Part shown: in pieces, positions 18,913-29,476 of the stretch | Position numbering within the stretch: the stretch's first letter is position 1 | How the letters are laid out: every line of letters begins with the position of its first letter | NCBI GenBank assembly: GCA_965178125.1 | Contig: CBCXTV010000001.1 | Location: 62,001-126,000, forward strand | Source: Bilabrum cf. latius | Lineage: Eukaryota; Bigyra: Bicosoecida; Bigyra; Bicosoecida | Direction: 5' to 3' | Length of the DNA: 64,000 bases | Made by a program: the position numbers and the translations under genes | Notes under the pieces: generated by a model | Seen by the model: only the letters and a program-made list of their open reading frames with translations | Databases searched by the model: none | Told to the model about the DNA's origin: nothing

Positions 18913-19129
18913 CGGAAAGCACGCAGAGCATCGTCAATCCGTTCGTGAGCCGCGAGTTCCAGAAGGTCTTCGAGCACATCCCCCCGGAAAGCACGCAGAG
19001 CATCGTCAATCCGTTCGTGAGCCGCGAATTCCAGAAGGTCTTCGAGCACATCCCCCCGGAAAGCACGCAGAGCATCGTCAATCCGTTCGTGAGCCGCGAA
19101 TTCCAAAAGGTCTTCGAGCACATCCCCCG
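18913..19129 (+). repeat. 72-bp tandem array 2 from gene A, unit 1
   Basis: Three copies of the same 72-bp segment, 499 bp after array 1, as part of the duplicated block. It is read in one frame from about 18,910. Confidence 0.9.
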
Positions 19130-19656
19130 GATGATGTCGAGCATGCGGACGCCCTGCTCCGGATGATGTCGGCCATGCGGACGCTCTTCCCAGACCTTGC
19201 GCGGCAGCGGGACGAAAATGGAGCTCTCCCTGCACCGCAAGCACGCCGGAAACCTGGTGCACTTCCACGTGTGCATGACGGACTCCGAGAGGTCGCATCG
19301 TTGTCGCGTGGCGGAGGATTTCATTTGGGCCGGCAGCAGGCCGAATGTCGTGTACGGCTTTAAGGTACCGAACCGGAGCTCCCGGCAGCAGCGCAGGCGG
19401 CATGCTTGGGGCGGCACGTGGATCTTCGACGACGCCATTACGCTCAGCGATTGCGGGTCGAGGGTGCAGATCGACGCGCCGCAGTCGAAGGTCTTGGCGA
19501 TGGTAATGCCCGGAAGTCGGGCCAGTGGATTCCTCATAGGCTGCGCTCGCGTACGATCTGGTATTTGGGTGGGGAGCAGTCGGCCGTGATCACCAACCTC
19601 AAGTGCCAGGCCTGCCCCGGAAGTCGGGCCAGGGCATTCTCCGAGTCTCTTTGCCG

Positions 19657-20220
19657 ATGATGTCTGAGGAGAAACCGTCCGAGAGCATTGCTGTTTCCTT
19701 GGGAGACGGCCGCAATCTTCGTGGGCGTCAAGGCGCCGGTAATATGGGAAACGAGGGCGGCATGTTGGCGCGCGAGGTCGACGCCCCGGCGGAGGGGGGG
19801 GGGGCCGTACGTGCCGTGACAGGTCGCGCCGGAGCCGGCGGAGGAGGCGACATGGACTTGCAACGCGTGCCAGGGCCTAAGCCCCGGTCAGAGTACTTCA
19901 AGAAGTGGAAGGACTGGATCCAACCAGTTTGCCGGGTGTGTTACGACAAGTTCGACAGCGCGACGCCGTGGTGGGTGAGGTGCAAGAACTGCAAAAACGA
20001 GTTTCCGGCGTACCGATTTCCCCAGATCCGCCGGAAGAGGGACGGGCCTCGATCTCGGAAAGGGCGGGAGTCCGTTCTTGCATTCGGAATGGGCGGGGAG
20101 TTGCTTTTCCTGGGAGCATGTGCGAGATTCCTTCTCCGCGGGTCCTCTTTCGGCTTCGGCAGTCAGCAGCGCACTCTGCGGGAACGGCATTCTCCGAGTC
20201 TCTTTGCCGATGATGTCTGA
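19657..20220 (+). pseudogene. Deleted E derivative in the mosaic, unit 1
   Basis: Keeps the E start and residues to about the middle of the Gly/Glu region, then skips to the second half of the finger region. The first Cys cluster is lost (CNACQCC replaced), while later Cys pairs remain. In this unit the frame stays open for 187 codons; in unit 2 a lost G in a poly-G run breaks it. Confidence 0.65.
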
Positions 20221-21046
20221 GGAGAAACCGTCTGAAAGCATTGCTGTTTCCTTGGGAGACGGCCGCAATCTTCGTGGGCGTCGAGGCGCCGGTGATATGG
20301 GAAACGAGGGCGGCATGTTGGCGCGCGAGGTCGACGCGCCGGCGGAGCACGCCGGCGCGGCGGCAAGCGTCGATGATTCGGGCGGCCCCCACATCGAGAG
20401 CGGCGGCGCGGAGGCGGCGTCCACGGGGATGCTCGGAGAGGAGAGCGGCAAGGCAGCGCCGAAGGAGGACGCCGAAGACGACGGCGGCAAGAAGACGGAG
20501 GAGGAGGATGCTCGCGGCGGTGGACGTGCTGTGGTGCCCGGAGGTAATGACGACGTATGGACCGACGCAGCAGCTTGGAAGGCGGGTGGCGGCGTGGCAG
20601 CCGGAGCGGTCTCTGGCGCTGATAGCTGGGCTCTATGGGGGACCCCTGCGAAGTCGTCATGGGGGGAGACGTACGTGCCGCGGCAGGTCGCGTCGGAGCC
20701 GGCGGAGGAGGCGACATGGACTTGCAACGCGTGCCAGTGCTGCAAGCCCCGGTCGGCGTACTTCAAGAAGTGGAAGGACTGGATCCAACCAGTTTGCCGG
20801 GTGTGTTGCGACAAGTTCGACAACGCGACGCCGTGGTGGGTGTGGTGCAAGAACTGCAAAAACGAGTATCCGGCGTACCGATTTCCCCAGATCCGCCGGA
20901 AGAAGGAGAACTTGCGCTATTTCTTCCCTGAGGACTGGTGCGCGAAGTGCCTGGTTGCGCGTGGCTGGAGTCTCCATGATGTCCGTTCCTCTGCGGGTGA
21001 AGCGAAGCGAGCGTTGGGTGCCAAAAGCTGGCGCGAATACCGGTGA
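20210..21046 (+). pseudogene. E duplicate in the mosaic, unit 1 (frameshifted)
   Basis: Near-complete second copy of E from its ATG-ATG through all four Cys clusters. A 4-bp insertion (GAGC) near 21,010 shifts the frame after EAKR and ends it after 278 codons. Unit 2 lacks this insertion and reads on into H- and A-derived sequence. The frameshift could be real decay or an assembly error. Confidence 0.7.
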
Positions 21047-21257
21047 CGGCGACAACGACGCTCGTGCTCCCGCACGCGACGAGCTTCCTGCAGGAGGCGC
21101 CGCCTCCTGCAGCAACGCCGTGCATCAGAGTTCTTCGCGTGACGAGGCCTTGGATGACATCAACCGGGCCATGGAGCTTCTCCGGAATGCGGAGAAATTC
21201 ATCTCCGCGATGCCATCGTGCATGCAGTGTGCGGTGCAGGACCAGTTGATGCAGGGC

Positions 21258-21887
21258 ATCGTCAAAGACCAGGCCCTCTTGGATATCTTCTCCGGCAAGA
21301 TAACGGACTGGATCAAATACCATCCGGCCACTCTTGGGGCGATCCAATCCTATCGAAACGCATGGCTGTGGGCCGACGGAATGGCTCATGGTTGTCGAGG
21401 ATGATATCGAACCTCGCGAAGCATGCGTGGATCGGCTACTCGTAGTTCTTCACGCCATCGCGAAACCCCAAGGTGACGCAGATGGCCATGTTAGCGGGGT
21501 CAGAAGCACCGAGAATGGTCAGCCTCCAGCGCGGAAACTCACCTCATGCACAACTGCGAGCGCCTCTTGGACGTGCGGACCTATCCGGCGCACTGGGTAG
21601 ACAACACATTTGTGGTCCCCTTCCACGTGGGCATGGGCCTAAAGTGGTATCTCATCAGCCCGGAGGGGAGGAAGGCGCTCCTGAAGATGCGGATCCCGAA
21701 CCGAAGCTTCGAACGCTGCGTCTGGCGCCGCATCTTCGACACGTTCCAAGGGCCGGTATGTAATGTCCGTCGTGATGTCCGTGTGCGCGGCCCTGAGTTG
21801 GGGGGTTGTCTCGTCTGGGAAAAAACAGAGCGCGTGCCCATCTCCTACGAAGACTTGTGCGGTGTTCACGAGCACGCCGGCGAAACC
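21258..21887 (+). pseudogene. Internally deleted gene A fragment, unit 1
   Basis: Matches gene A from IVKDQALLDIF through the EDD motif and beyond, with a 12-bp loss before the EDD motif, small frame-breaking deletions, and an internal deletion of about 200 bp after QGPV. It ends where A reads HAGET and passes into short H, E and Rep pieces. Confidence 0.8.
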
Positions 21888-22062
21888 TCGAGTTTTGGCA
21901 TCAAGATCGTGTCGCGGCCAGGCTGTACGACGGCGGCAAGAAGACGGAGAAGGAGGATGCTCACGGTATCGCCCTGATCATCTGCACGACTTCGTGGGGC
22001 TCCATGACGTAACGGCGAGCGAGAACATTGACTGGTGGCGTGGCTGGAGGATCTCGGGAACA

Positions 22063-22235
22063 CACGGCGGGCGAGCCGTTTTTCAAAAGGAGCACGGGTC
22101 CTTCGGGACGCCATTTCACTTACGGCGGGCGAGCCGTTTTCCGAATGGTGCGGGGGTCCTACTGATGCACACGGCGATCGCTGGTTCACTCACGGCGGGC
22201 GAGCCGTTTTCCGAATGGTGCGGAGTCCTCCAGAT
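22063..22235. repeat. Three-copy GC-rich repeat, unit 1
   Basis: CGGCGGGCGAGCCGTTTT occurs at about 22,064, 22,122 and 22,193; the last two copies extend through CCGAATGGTGCGG. Each begins with a short hairpin CGGC/GCCG. Confidence 0.75.
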
Positions 22236-22442
22236 GACCACGGTGATGGGTGGCAGCATGTCATAGGCGCGCCGTCGGAAGCTTCCCCTTCGAGTGCTGC
22301 CTAAAACTGAGAAACCTGGAGATCCTAGCATCGTATGGAGGCAAGAGGTAACACCTTGGGGTCCGTTCTCCGCTTCAATTCCTGTCCCAAATCCGATTCC
22401 CATTTCGAGACCGAAAAAGGTGACCCGGAAAACGACGGTACT

Positions 22443-22700
22443 TATTTCTGAACCGTTTTCCGGACGCTTTCCGGGTCTCCCATGTGACCGCTTTTTGCGT
22501 ACCGAAACACGTTCCGCGCGTGAGGAGCAGATGCGGATCTCCGCGGGGTCCTATTTGTGTCTTTTTTCGGGGACGAAATCGGGCGCACTTCTCGTGCCGA
22601 TTTGTGGTCGTCTCTGAAACCGGCTGCGAGTCGGGAAAGGTGCCCGAGATGCTTGTGTCCTTGGCTTCGTATTTCTCCGCATATTCTTCAAACGCGGGCG
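22443..22700 (+). repeat. Duplicate of the E leader, unit 1
   Basis: Diverged copy of 8,805-9,065. It is followed not by E but by a few bases matching G and the E 3' flank, then by the palindrome. Confidence 0.7.
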
Positions 22701-22746
22701 GCAGTGGCTCCTGCGCGGGAGCTTCCCGAGTGGGTCCGTCGTGCAG

Positions 22747-22937
22747 TGCGCTGGGTAGGTCCGCAGGTCAAGGAGGCGCTCGCAGTTATAGACGTAGGTG
22801 GAGTTTGCGAGCTGCCGGCCGACATGCTCATGTGGTGACCGGAGGTCACCACATGAGCATGTCGGCCGGCAGCTCGCAAACCCCACCTGCGTCTATAACT
22901 GCGAACGCCTCCTTGACCTGCGGACCTACCCAGCGCA
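22747..22937. repeat. Palindrome with arms of about 95 bp, unit 1
   Basis: Left and right arms are near-perfect reverse complements around a 3-nt spacer (centre 22,842). The outer part of the right arm and its continuation match gene A around NCERLLDVRTYPAH; the inner part matches 17,817-17,870. The DNA can extrude a long cruciform. Confidence 0.9.
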
Positions 22938-23020
22938 CTGAGCAGACAACGCATTTGTGGTCCCCCTCCACGTCGGCATGGGCTTGAAGTGGTACCTCAG
23001 GAGGATTTCACTTGCGCCGG

Positions 23021-23930
23021 CCCCCAGGATTTCGCCAAAAATGGCCGATCCGCACAAGGAATTTAAGTTGCGGCGACACAGCTCGGACCCTGGCTTTTTT
23101 TTGGCTGTTTCGGGGCCCCAAGAGGGCTCCCGGCCCCAAAAAGGGCAAAACGCGAGGTTGTGGTGGAAAAAATGGGCCCCAAGGAGTCTCCAAACGACGC
23201 AAAACGCCACGTTGTGGTGGATTTTAGAGCCCCTAAATCGCCCAAAAAAGACGCAAAACGCCACGTGGTGGTGGATTTTAGAGCCCCTAAATCGCCAAAA
23301 AAGACGCAAAACGCCACGTTGTAGTGGATTTTAGAGCCCCTAAATCGCCCAAAAAAGACGCAAAACGCCACGTTGTGGTGTTTTTTTTGAGCGTTTTCGG
23401 GGGGCTCGGAAGGGGACCCCCCCAGGATTTGGCCAAAAATGGCCGATCCACACAAGGACTTTAAGTTGCGGCGACACAGTTCGGGCCCCGGTTTGTTTTT
23501 GCGGTTTGGGGGCCCCGAGAGGGCTCCCGGCCCCAAAAAGGGCAAAACGCGAGGTTGTGGTGGAAAAATGGGCCCCAGGCAGCCCCAAACGACGCAAAAC
23601 GCCACGTTGTGGTGGATTTTAGAGCCCTAAATCGCCCAAAAAAGACGCAAAACGCCACGTTGTCGTGGATTTTAGAGCCCTAAATCGCCCCAAAGAGACG
23701 CAAAACGCCACGTTGTAGTGGATTTTAGAGCCCCTAAACCGCCCTAAAAAGACGCCAAACGCCACGTTGTGGTGTTTTTTTTGAGCGTTTTGGGGGGCCC
23801 GGAAGGGGACCCCCCCAGGATTTGGCCCAAAATGGCCGATCCACACAAGGAATTTAAGTTGCGGCGACACAGTTCGGGCCCCGGGGTTTGTTTTGCTGTT
23901 TGGGGGCCCCAAGAGGGCTCCCGGGAGGCC
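23021..23930. repeat. Higher-order minisatellite, unit 1
   Basis: Three copies of a conserved block starting CCAGGATTTGGCCAAAA (at about 23,021, 23,420 and 23,813) alternate with two arrays of four monomers of 53-54 bp beginning GACGCAAAACGCCACG (23,196 to 23,357 and 23,591 to 23,751). The higher-order period is about 395 bp. Homopolymer runs here differ in length between units. Confidence 0.9.
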
Positions 23931-26914
23931 CTAGAGTGGCCCTTCTCCGCTTCAATTCCTGTCCCAAATCCGATTCCCATTTCGAGACCGAAAAAGGTGA
24001 CCCGGAAAACGACGGTACTCTCCGTCACTCCATCTGGCGGCGAAAATTGCCTCAGTTTCCGGTCCCCGATTCCGGGCCCAGGGACCCCCGAAATTCCCGA
24101 TTCCGCGCAGTGCCGAAAGCTCGACATAAACCACAAACACGACACACAACACAACACGATAGCGCCTCCCCACGCGCGGGATTGGGTCCTTCCGCTCGCT
24201 GCATGTGAGCTGCAGTGTGTTCTTGCCGGGAATGTCACTGGAAGTCGCGCTGCAGTCTGCTCAGGGCGCCTTATGACCATGAAGGCGTCTCAGCACCCGC
24301 GACGGCAAGAGGGGGCACGCACGACGTTGCGAAGCACCCGCCCTGGGTGAAGAAACTGCGTATCCACAGGAGTCACGTTCAGGTGCGCGAGAATTGGAAA
24401 GGCGGGGTAACTGGTGCAGAGGAGCTTGTTCGCAGCGCGGCTTCCACCAGCGCCGCTGACGGTAAGATGCATCGGTCTCGGTACATGAGTCGGCACGGTG
24501 TTGCGTGATTGACTTCACGATGCGGGAGTGTGCAGCCTTCCGCAGCGGGAGAATTGTATCTCCCCACGACCGCCGAAAAAAAAAAGAAGGCTATGCTGGA
24601 CTCGTTCCAGGGAAGGCTATGCGATGAGTATCTCTAGGCGCTTTCCGGAAGACCCACCCACTACACGCTGGTCAGCCCTCCCAAGCGGGAGTGAACCGCG
24701 GATCCGCGGGCCCGTGAGCGCTGCTGCTACGATCATTTCTGCCCGTTTGACTCTCGCCCACTCTTGCCGTGACCAAAGACGCGCAGATCCTTATGACGCA
24801 TGACACCTCGTCGAGGTGTCGAGACTGCCTCACATTCCCGTTACAAAGACCCACAGCACTGCGACAACGAAATCGGTCACGAAGAGAGCAAGAGGCCGCG
24901 CACCTGAGCATCACAAAAACCCCGAGAGACATAAACAACACCGTCCCGTGAAGTCCCTGCGACGAGGGGATGCTAAGCGGCTCCCACGGCGGCTCCTCTG
25001 CGGGAAAAGCTGCCGCAGACCTCGAGATGGGATGCACATGACTGCGAAGATTGCGGAACTCGTCCGAAGCCGGTCGCACGAGGGTCACAGCGAATGGAGG
25101 CATATCTATGAAATAGAGTCTGCGTGCAAAGCAGCATTCCAACGATCGTCCGCATTCTTCCGAGCAAATCCTTGGGAGCACACATCCTGCGGACGACATC
25201 TCTTTTCTATCCACCCCAGCGTACTCCCCGCACACACTTCTCGCGAATGATTGAGAATTCTGTGCGGCACATGTAATATCAGGCTACCATGATACGCGGA
25301 ATGGCGTGCTATTGCTCGCACGTTCGTGCGCCCCCTTCCGAATGCGCTTACCACATCACTATGTTCGTCGGCAACCGTATACACCGTAGGGGTCTTCCCT
25401 CCGACACCAAGCGTACACGACTGGCCGTAATAGCGCAGCGTAGATGTTTCGGACGTCGCCCAGGACAAGTGTCGACGCCCGGTTCGTCACGATCACTACG
25501 TGTGCACTTCACTCACCGCCCTCCAGCCGCTAGACTTCTTTTGGAGCGCGACATCCTACGACGCGCTATGACACGTAGCCGTAAACCGCAGACGGCCTCG
25601 CGTTCACTGCTTGCAGCGCAAGAGCGTGAACAAGAACCGCCCGCGTGGCACACCTTCGCAGGCGCGGAAGACAAAAAGTTCCTTCTAAGCTTGTATTCGG
25701 GTCCGAAAGCCAAATTCCACTTCGGGGTCGAGAAGGGCGACCCGGGAAATCACCGTACGCTCTGTGAATCCATTTCCCGGGGAAAGTCCCCGAGTTCCCG
25801 CTACCCGGTCCCAGGCCCAGCGACCCAGGAAAGTTCCCGTCCCCCCGCATGCGGAAACCTCCCACGAAGCACGCCCACCTCACGCTTCACACGCAAAAGT
25901 CCAGGAGTCAAATCCATTCCGGACCCAGCAGTTCACCCCCCGTGACGATTGGGAAAGGCTCTTGCACACACCTTCTCGTCCGAGCAGTCTATGGAGCACA
26001 CACCTGTCTTCGTTGCCTTTTCCGGCCAAAAATGCAGGGAGTTCGAAGGGGAAGTAGCAAGCGCGGAAGACCGCTTTCGAAACGCAGGTGCTCAGGGAAA
26101 AACAACCAGAGCGTCCCTGATCCTCGGCAGAGCCGTCCAGGAGGGACGGGCACGGACGGGCATCGCAGATCTTGCAGCGCCACCATTCGCCGGGATGGGC
26201 GACCGGACGAGGGCGACCACAAGTACGTAGCGTGCGACGTCCGTCAGTCGCCATGTTGCGCTGATTCGCTTTCGCGGCACGACTTCCAGGGCCGGCCTTA
26301 CTCACTCCTCGGAGTCCGCGTGTGGATTCTCCCCTGCGCATGATCTGCCGCTCTAGATGCTACACAAAGATCCCGCTCGGATGACCCCCTCTGTGCATTC
26401 TGCAAGATTTTACGCGCCTCCATTCAATGCGCGAAGCATGCACCGCAGCAGTCTGAGTCCGGTGACCACCTTCAATAGCGTGGGACAAATTCCGTCCGCG
26501 ATGTGCATTCGGGCATGCTCCCCTTTCCGAGTCTCTGTGACCCGTAGTGCGTCCGCGGCCAACGACTCAGGACTCCACGATGGTACGCACGAGTTGCATT
26601 CCTTGCACGAAGCGTGCGGAGAGAAAGCGATGCTCAGACATCGAGGCGCTTGGAGGGTCTGCACGCGACATGCTTCGAGAGGCCATGCAAACATGCGAAA
26701 CCAGAACTGAGGTTCCTCATCGTTCCTGCTGTCGAGCGCTCAATTGGGGCATCGGATCAGGACGAAGCTCGCGAAGAGAGGGCGCGGGTGTCCCCATCCA
26801 AAAATCCGCCGCCTTCAAGGCTCATGTTCCCGGATCCTGCATTCGCGAGTTTCGGGAGCAGAAGTGCAAGATCGCCGCTGGACACACAGCGCATGCCATT
26901 TCCCGTCTCTGGAG
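23931..26914. other. Spacer upstream of gene A (units 1-2)
   Basis: About 3 kb. It begins with a block (23,941-24,105) that recurs in shorter form at 22,363-22,442 and diverged at 25,705-25,850. An ACACAAC-rich stretch lies near 24,130 and a poly-A run near 24,577. Open frames up to 218 codons on both strands show no recognisable motif, so no gene is called. The last part probably holds the A promoter. Confidence 0.5.
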
Positions 26915-29476
26915 ATGTCGGGCTTCCAGGCGCAATTCGGACACCATCGCCAGGACCTCGGGAAGATGACATGTCTGCTGATCTGCAGGGAAGAGTCCCG
27001 CTTCGAGGAGTGGCGACAAAAAAAAGGGGCGCGAGAACTCCACGAGCACATGGGAGCGGTCCTTCGGCTCCCCAATCCAGTGTTTCCGCAGACCGACAGG
27101 GACCCAGATGGACGCGACATCGTCAAAGACCAGGCCCTCTTGGATATCTTCTCCGGCAAGATAACGGACTGGAGCAAATACAATCCGGCCACTGTTGGGG
27201 CGATCCAATCCCATCGAAACGCATGGCTGTGGGCTGAGAACCACACGCCGACGGAATGGCTCATGGTTGTCGAAGATGATATCGAACCTCGCGAAGCATG
27301 CGTGGATCGGCTACTCGTAGTTCTTCACGCCATCGCGAAAAACCCCAAGGTGACGCAGATGGCCATGTTAGCGGGGTCAGAAGCACCGAGAATGGTCACC
27401 CTCCAGCGCGAAAACTCCACCTCCATCCACAATTGCGAGCGCCTCTTGGACGTGCGGACCTATCCGGCGCACTGGGTAGACAACACATTTGTGGTCCCCT
27501 ACCACGTCGGCATGGGCCTAAAGTGGTATCTCATCAGCCCGGAGGGGAGGAAGGCGCTCCTGAAGATGCGGATCCCGAACCGAAGCTTCGAACGCTGCGT
27601 CTGGCGCCGCCTCTTCGACACGTTCCAAGGGCCGGTATGGAAGTGGGGAGATTGCCTCCGCATGACATCTGTGCTGGCAGCCAGCCCGGTCCTCGCATCG
27701 ACTCCCGAGAGCATGGACACGGAGTGGGGGGGCTCGGGACGACGAAGTGCGGATGCAGGGCACAGTATGAAACCGTACATAATGGTCGACCCGAGTGACG
27801 ACTGGACTCTTGGCGAGCGATTAAACACATTGTCCGTCGTGATGTCCGTGTGCGCGGCCCTGAGTTGGGGGGTTGTCCTCGTCTGGGAAAAAACAGAGCG
27901 CGTGCCCATCTCCTACGAAGACTTGTGCGGTGTTCACGAGCACGCCGGCGAAACCAACACGTTCGTCCACCTCCTCCAGGACAAACGCGGCGGGTCGTAT
28001 TCGTACTTCCTGAGGTACGGAGACATCCGCATCCACGTGGTGCAGCCGATGATGTGCATCCCCACCCTCGACAGAATGCTCGACATGGTAGCCCTGAAGA
28101 GGCCCAAGATGAACACCCTGCCTCCCTTGAAATGGCAGACCGCTCGATGGATCCAAGTCAAGCAGAAGTGGATCGATAAACTCCACACGGAGATGCCGGG
28201 GGCCGAGCTGCCCTCATGGCTGGAGTGGCCACCCTCAACCCACGCGCTTGTCCTCTGCGACGACAGGGACTTGGCGGCGCACTGCCTCGAGGGGAGATGC
28301 CAAAAGGAGCAGCAGGAGTGGATGAACGACGGGAAGGACAACAGCATCCAGCACTACATCCTTGAGGCAAAGCAAGCGCTGCAGAACGAGTTGGAAGACA
28401 TCCTAAAGGGGGACAGCAGCTCACGCCTCGTCGTGATCCGCATGACAACCAAACTGCTGGGACAGGTCTGGGTGGACATGATGAAGCACCTCACGAAGCA
28501 GTTCGGGAAGCGCATCATAACGCCAACGTTCCTCCTCCCGAAAATGATCCCCAAAAGGAGGCACGACGAAAAGAACCCGAGTGATGATTGGATTACTTGG
28601 GGAGCATCCTTGGCGAAAACCGTGGGCCTCCTCACGCTCATACCTCCGATGCAAGTGCACTATCCCATCATGAGCTGGACCGTGGCCTGGAACCACTTCA
28701 TGTTTAAGGGCAGGACTGCCACGGACACCGTGATCCCAGACGTCATCCGAACTCTGTACGCTCCGCACAAGAGCAACAGGAAGCAGCTCCTCAAGAACGG
28801 CCCGCTGTGCCAGACGAGGCGCGCCGTGCTGGACTCGCCCGCACTGCGGGACATTGCGAACAACTACTCAAGGGCCAAGGACAAGACCTATAACCTCTTG
28901 AGTTATTCCAAATGGTTTGCCGAAGAAGCCATGTGGCACATGATCAAGTACGCGGAAAGCACGCAGTGCATCGTCGACCCGTTCGTGAGCCGCCAGTGCC
29001 AAAAGGTCTTCGAGCACATCCCCTCGGACGACATCGGCCATGCGGACGCCCGGCTCCGGTACAACCTTCAGGATGCCGACGACCGAGGTTACCGCTTCAA
29101 CGCGGGGCATCTCTACACCGCGGTGCAGGGCATCAAAACGGTGAACATCGCATACAACAAGTGGCTCACCGAGCAGGCACAGAGTCATTCCGAATGGAGC
29201 TGGGGCAAAACGTTCATCAAGCTTGTGATCAACCAGTGGCGGCAGCAGCAGGGCAGTGAGCCGTATGACGTGGACGAGGAGGACTACGTGAGCCTTCCGC
29301 GGACCTTCCACGGGAATTCGTTGAAGCTCGCGAGGAGCGTAAGCCTCCAGGACACGAGATCCTGCTCCAGATCGTCCTCATCCTATTCCAGGTCGCCCTC
29401 CACCAACAGGACTGAGGCACAGCCTTCGAAGAGAGCGCGCCTGACCCCGGCACCCGGCGTAAAGCACGAGCCCTGA
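26915..29476 (+). CDS. Gene A, copy 2 (complete): GT25-like protein with RS-rich tail
   Basis: An 853-residue protein from the first ATG; Met18 (26,966) is an alternative, and the frame is open upstream without an ATG. Residues about 18-200 resemble the GT25 glycosyltransferase fold: a QSHRNAWLW stretch like the family's GxxxSHxxxW, then EWLMVVEDDIEP with the acidic motif Glu120-Asp121-Asp122, then WYLISPEGRKALL like the family's YxxSxxGAxxLL. Near residue 300, GERLNTLSVVMSVCAAL followed by VVLVWE recalls fucosyltransferase-like GxRL...VVW blocks, more weakly. About 400 residues without known motif follow. The end is an RS-rich segment (SRSSSSYSRSPS) and a basic KRAR cluster, typical of nuclear proteins and odd for a Golgi enzyme. 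No signal peptide is evident. The function stays open; the GT assignment is by motif recall only. Confidence 0.8.
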   Translation: MSGFQAQFGHHRQDLGKMTCLLICREESRFEEWRQKKGARELHEHMGAVLRLPNPVFPQTDRDPDGRDIVKDQALLDIFSGKITDWSKYNPATVGAIQSHRNAWLWAENHTPTEWLMVVEDDIEPREACVDRLLVVLHAIAKNPKVTQMAMLAGSEAPRMVTLQRENSTSIHNCERLLDVRTYPAHWVDNTFVVPYHVGMGLKWYLISPEGRKALLKMRIPNRSFERCVWRRLFDTFQGPVWKWGDCLRMTSVLAASPVLASTPESMDTEWGGSGRRSADAGHSMKPYIMVDPSDDWTLGERLNTLSVVMSVCAALSWGVVLVWEKTERVPISYEDLCGVHEHAGETNTFVHLLQDKRGGSYSYFLRYGDIRIHVVQPMMCIPTLDRMLDMVALKRPKMNTLPPLKWQTARWIQVKQKWIDKLHTEMPGAELPSWLEWPPSTHALVLCDDRDLAAHCLEGRCQKEQQEWMNDGKDNSIQHYILEAKQALQNELEDILKGDSSSRLVVIRMTTKLLGQVWVDMMKHLTKQFGKRIITPTFLLPKMIPKRRHDEKNPSDDWITWGASLAKTVGLLTLIPPMQVHYPIMSWTVAWNHFMFKGRTATDTVIPDVIRTLYAPHKSNRKQLLKNGPLCQTRRAVLDSPALRDIANNYSRAKDKTYNLLSYSKWFAEEAMWHMIKYAESTQCIVDPFVSRQCQKVFEHIPSDDIGHADARLRYNLQDADDRGYRFNAGHLYTAVQGIKTVNIAYNKWLTEQAQSHSEWSWGKTFIKLVINQWRQQQGSEPYDVDEEDYVSLPRTFHGNSLKLARSVSLQDTRSCSRSSSSYSRSPSTNRTEAQPSKRARLTPAPGVKHEP

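Larger units (their letters stand above)
18206..22012 (+). other. Mosaic locus, copy 1: shuffled pieces of genes A, Rep, H and E
   Basis: Successive blocks match different genes of the same unit, all in sense orientation: E leader, E, A, a 72-bp A-derived array, Rep, H, a second array, Rep, H, a deleted E, a near-complete E, H, A with internal deletions, then short H, E and Rep pieces. The array-Rep-H block is duplicated with a 499-bp period. Junctions share a few bases with both parents. Identity to the parents is high but below that between units, so the locus predates the latest unit amplification. Confidence 0.85.
1..27199. repeat. 27.2 kb tandem unit, copy 1
   Basis: First head-to-tail copy. 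Base 1 falls inside gene A and the identical context recurs at 27,200. The offset to copy 2 stays at 27,199 up to about 18.2 kb, then drifts to 27,179 through small indels in the mosaic locus and back to 27,186 through homopolymer changes in the minisatellite and spacer. The choice of unit start is arbitrary; it is set by the window edge. Confidence 0.97.

Noticed and set aside
18341-19129. CRISPR-like regular repeats
   Set aside because: The 72-bp copies are contiguous, coding-derived and have no unique spacers.
18119-19537. Minus-strand frame of 472 codons through the mosaic
   Set aside because: Its repetitive content is the complement of A-, Rep- and H-derived sense pieces, and it breaks in unit 2.
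23021-23930. Dinoflagellate spliced-leader-like core (GGCCATTTTTGGC, minus strand) in the minisatellite
   Set aside because: Only the palindromic core resembles the known leader; flanks differ and no leader gene structure is seen.
25289-25945. + strand frame of 218 codons in the spacer before gene A
   Set aside because: Arg/Pro/Ser-rich with no motif; part of it lies in a dispersed repeat that is non-coding elsewhere.
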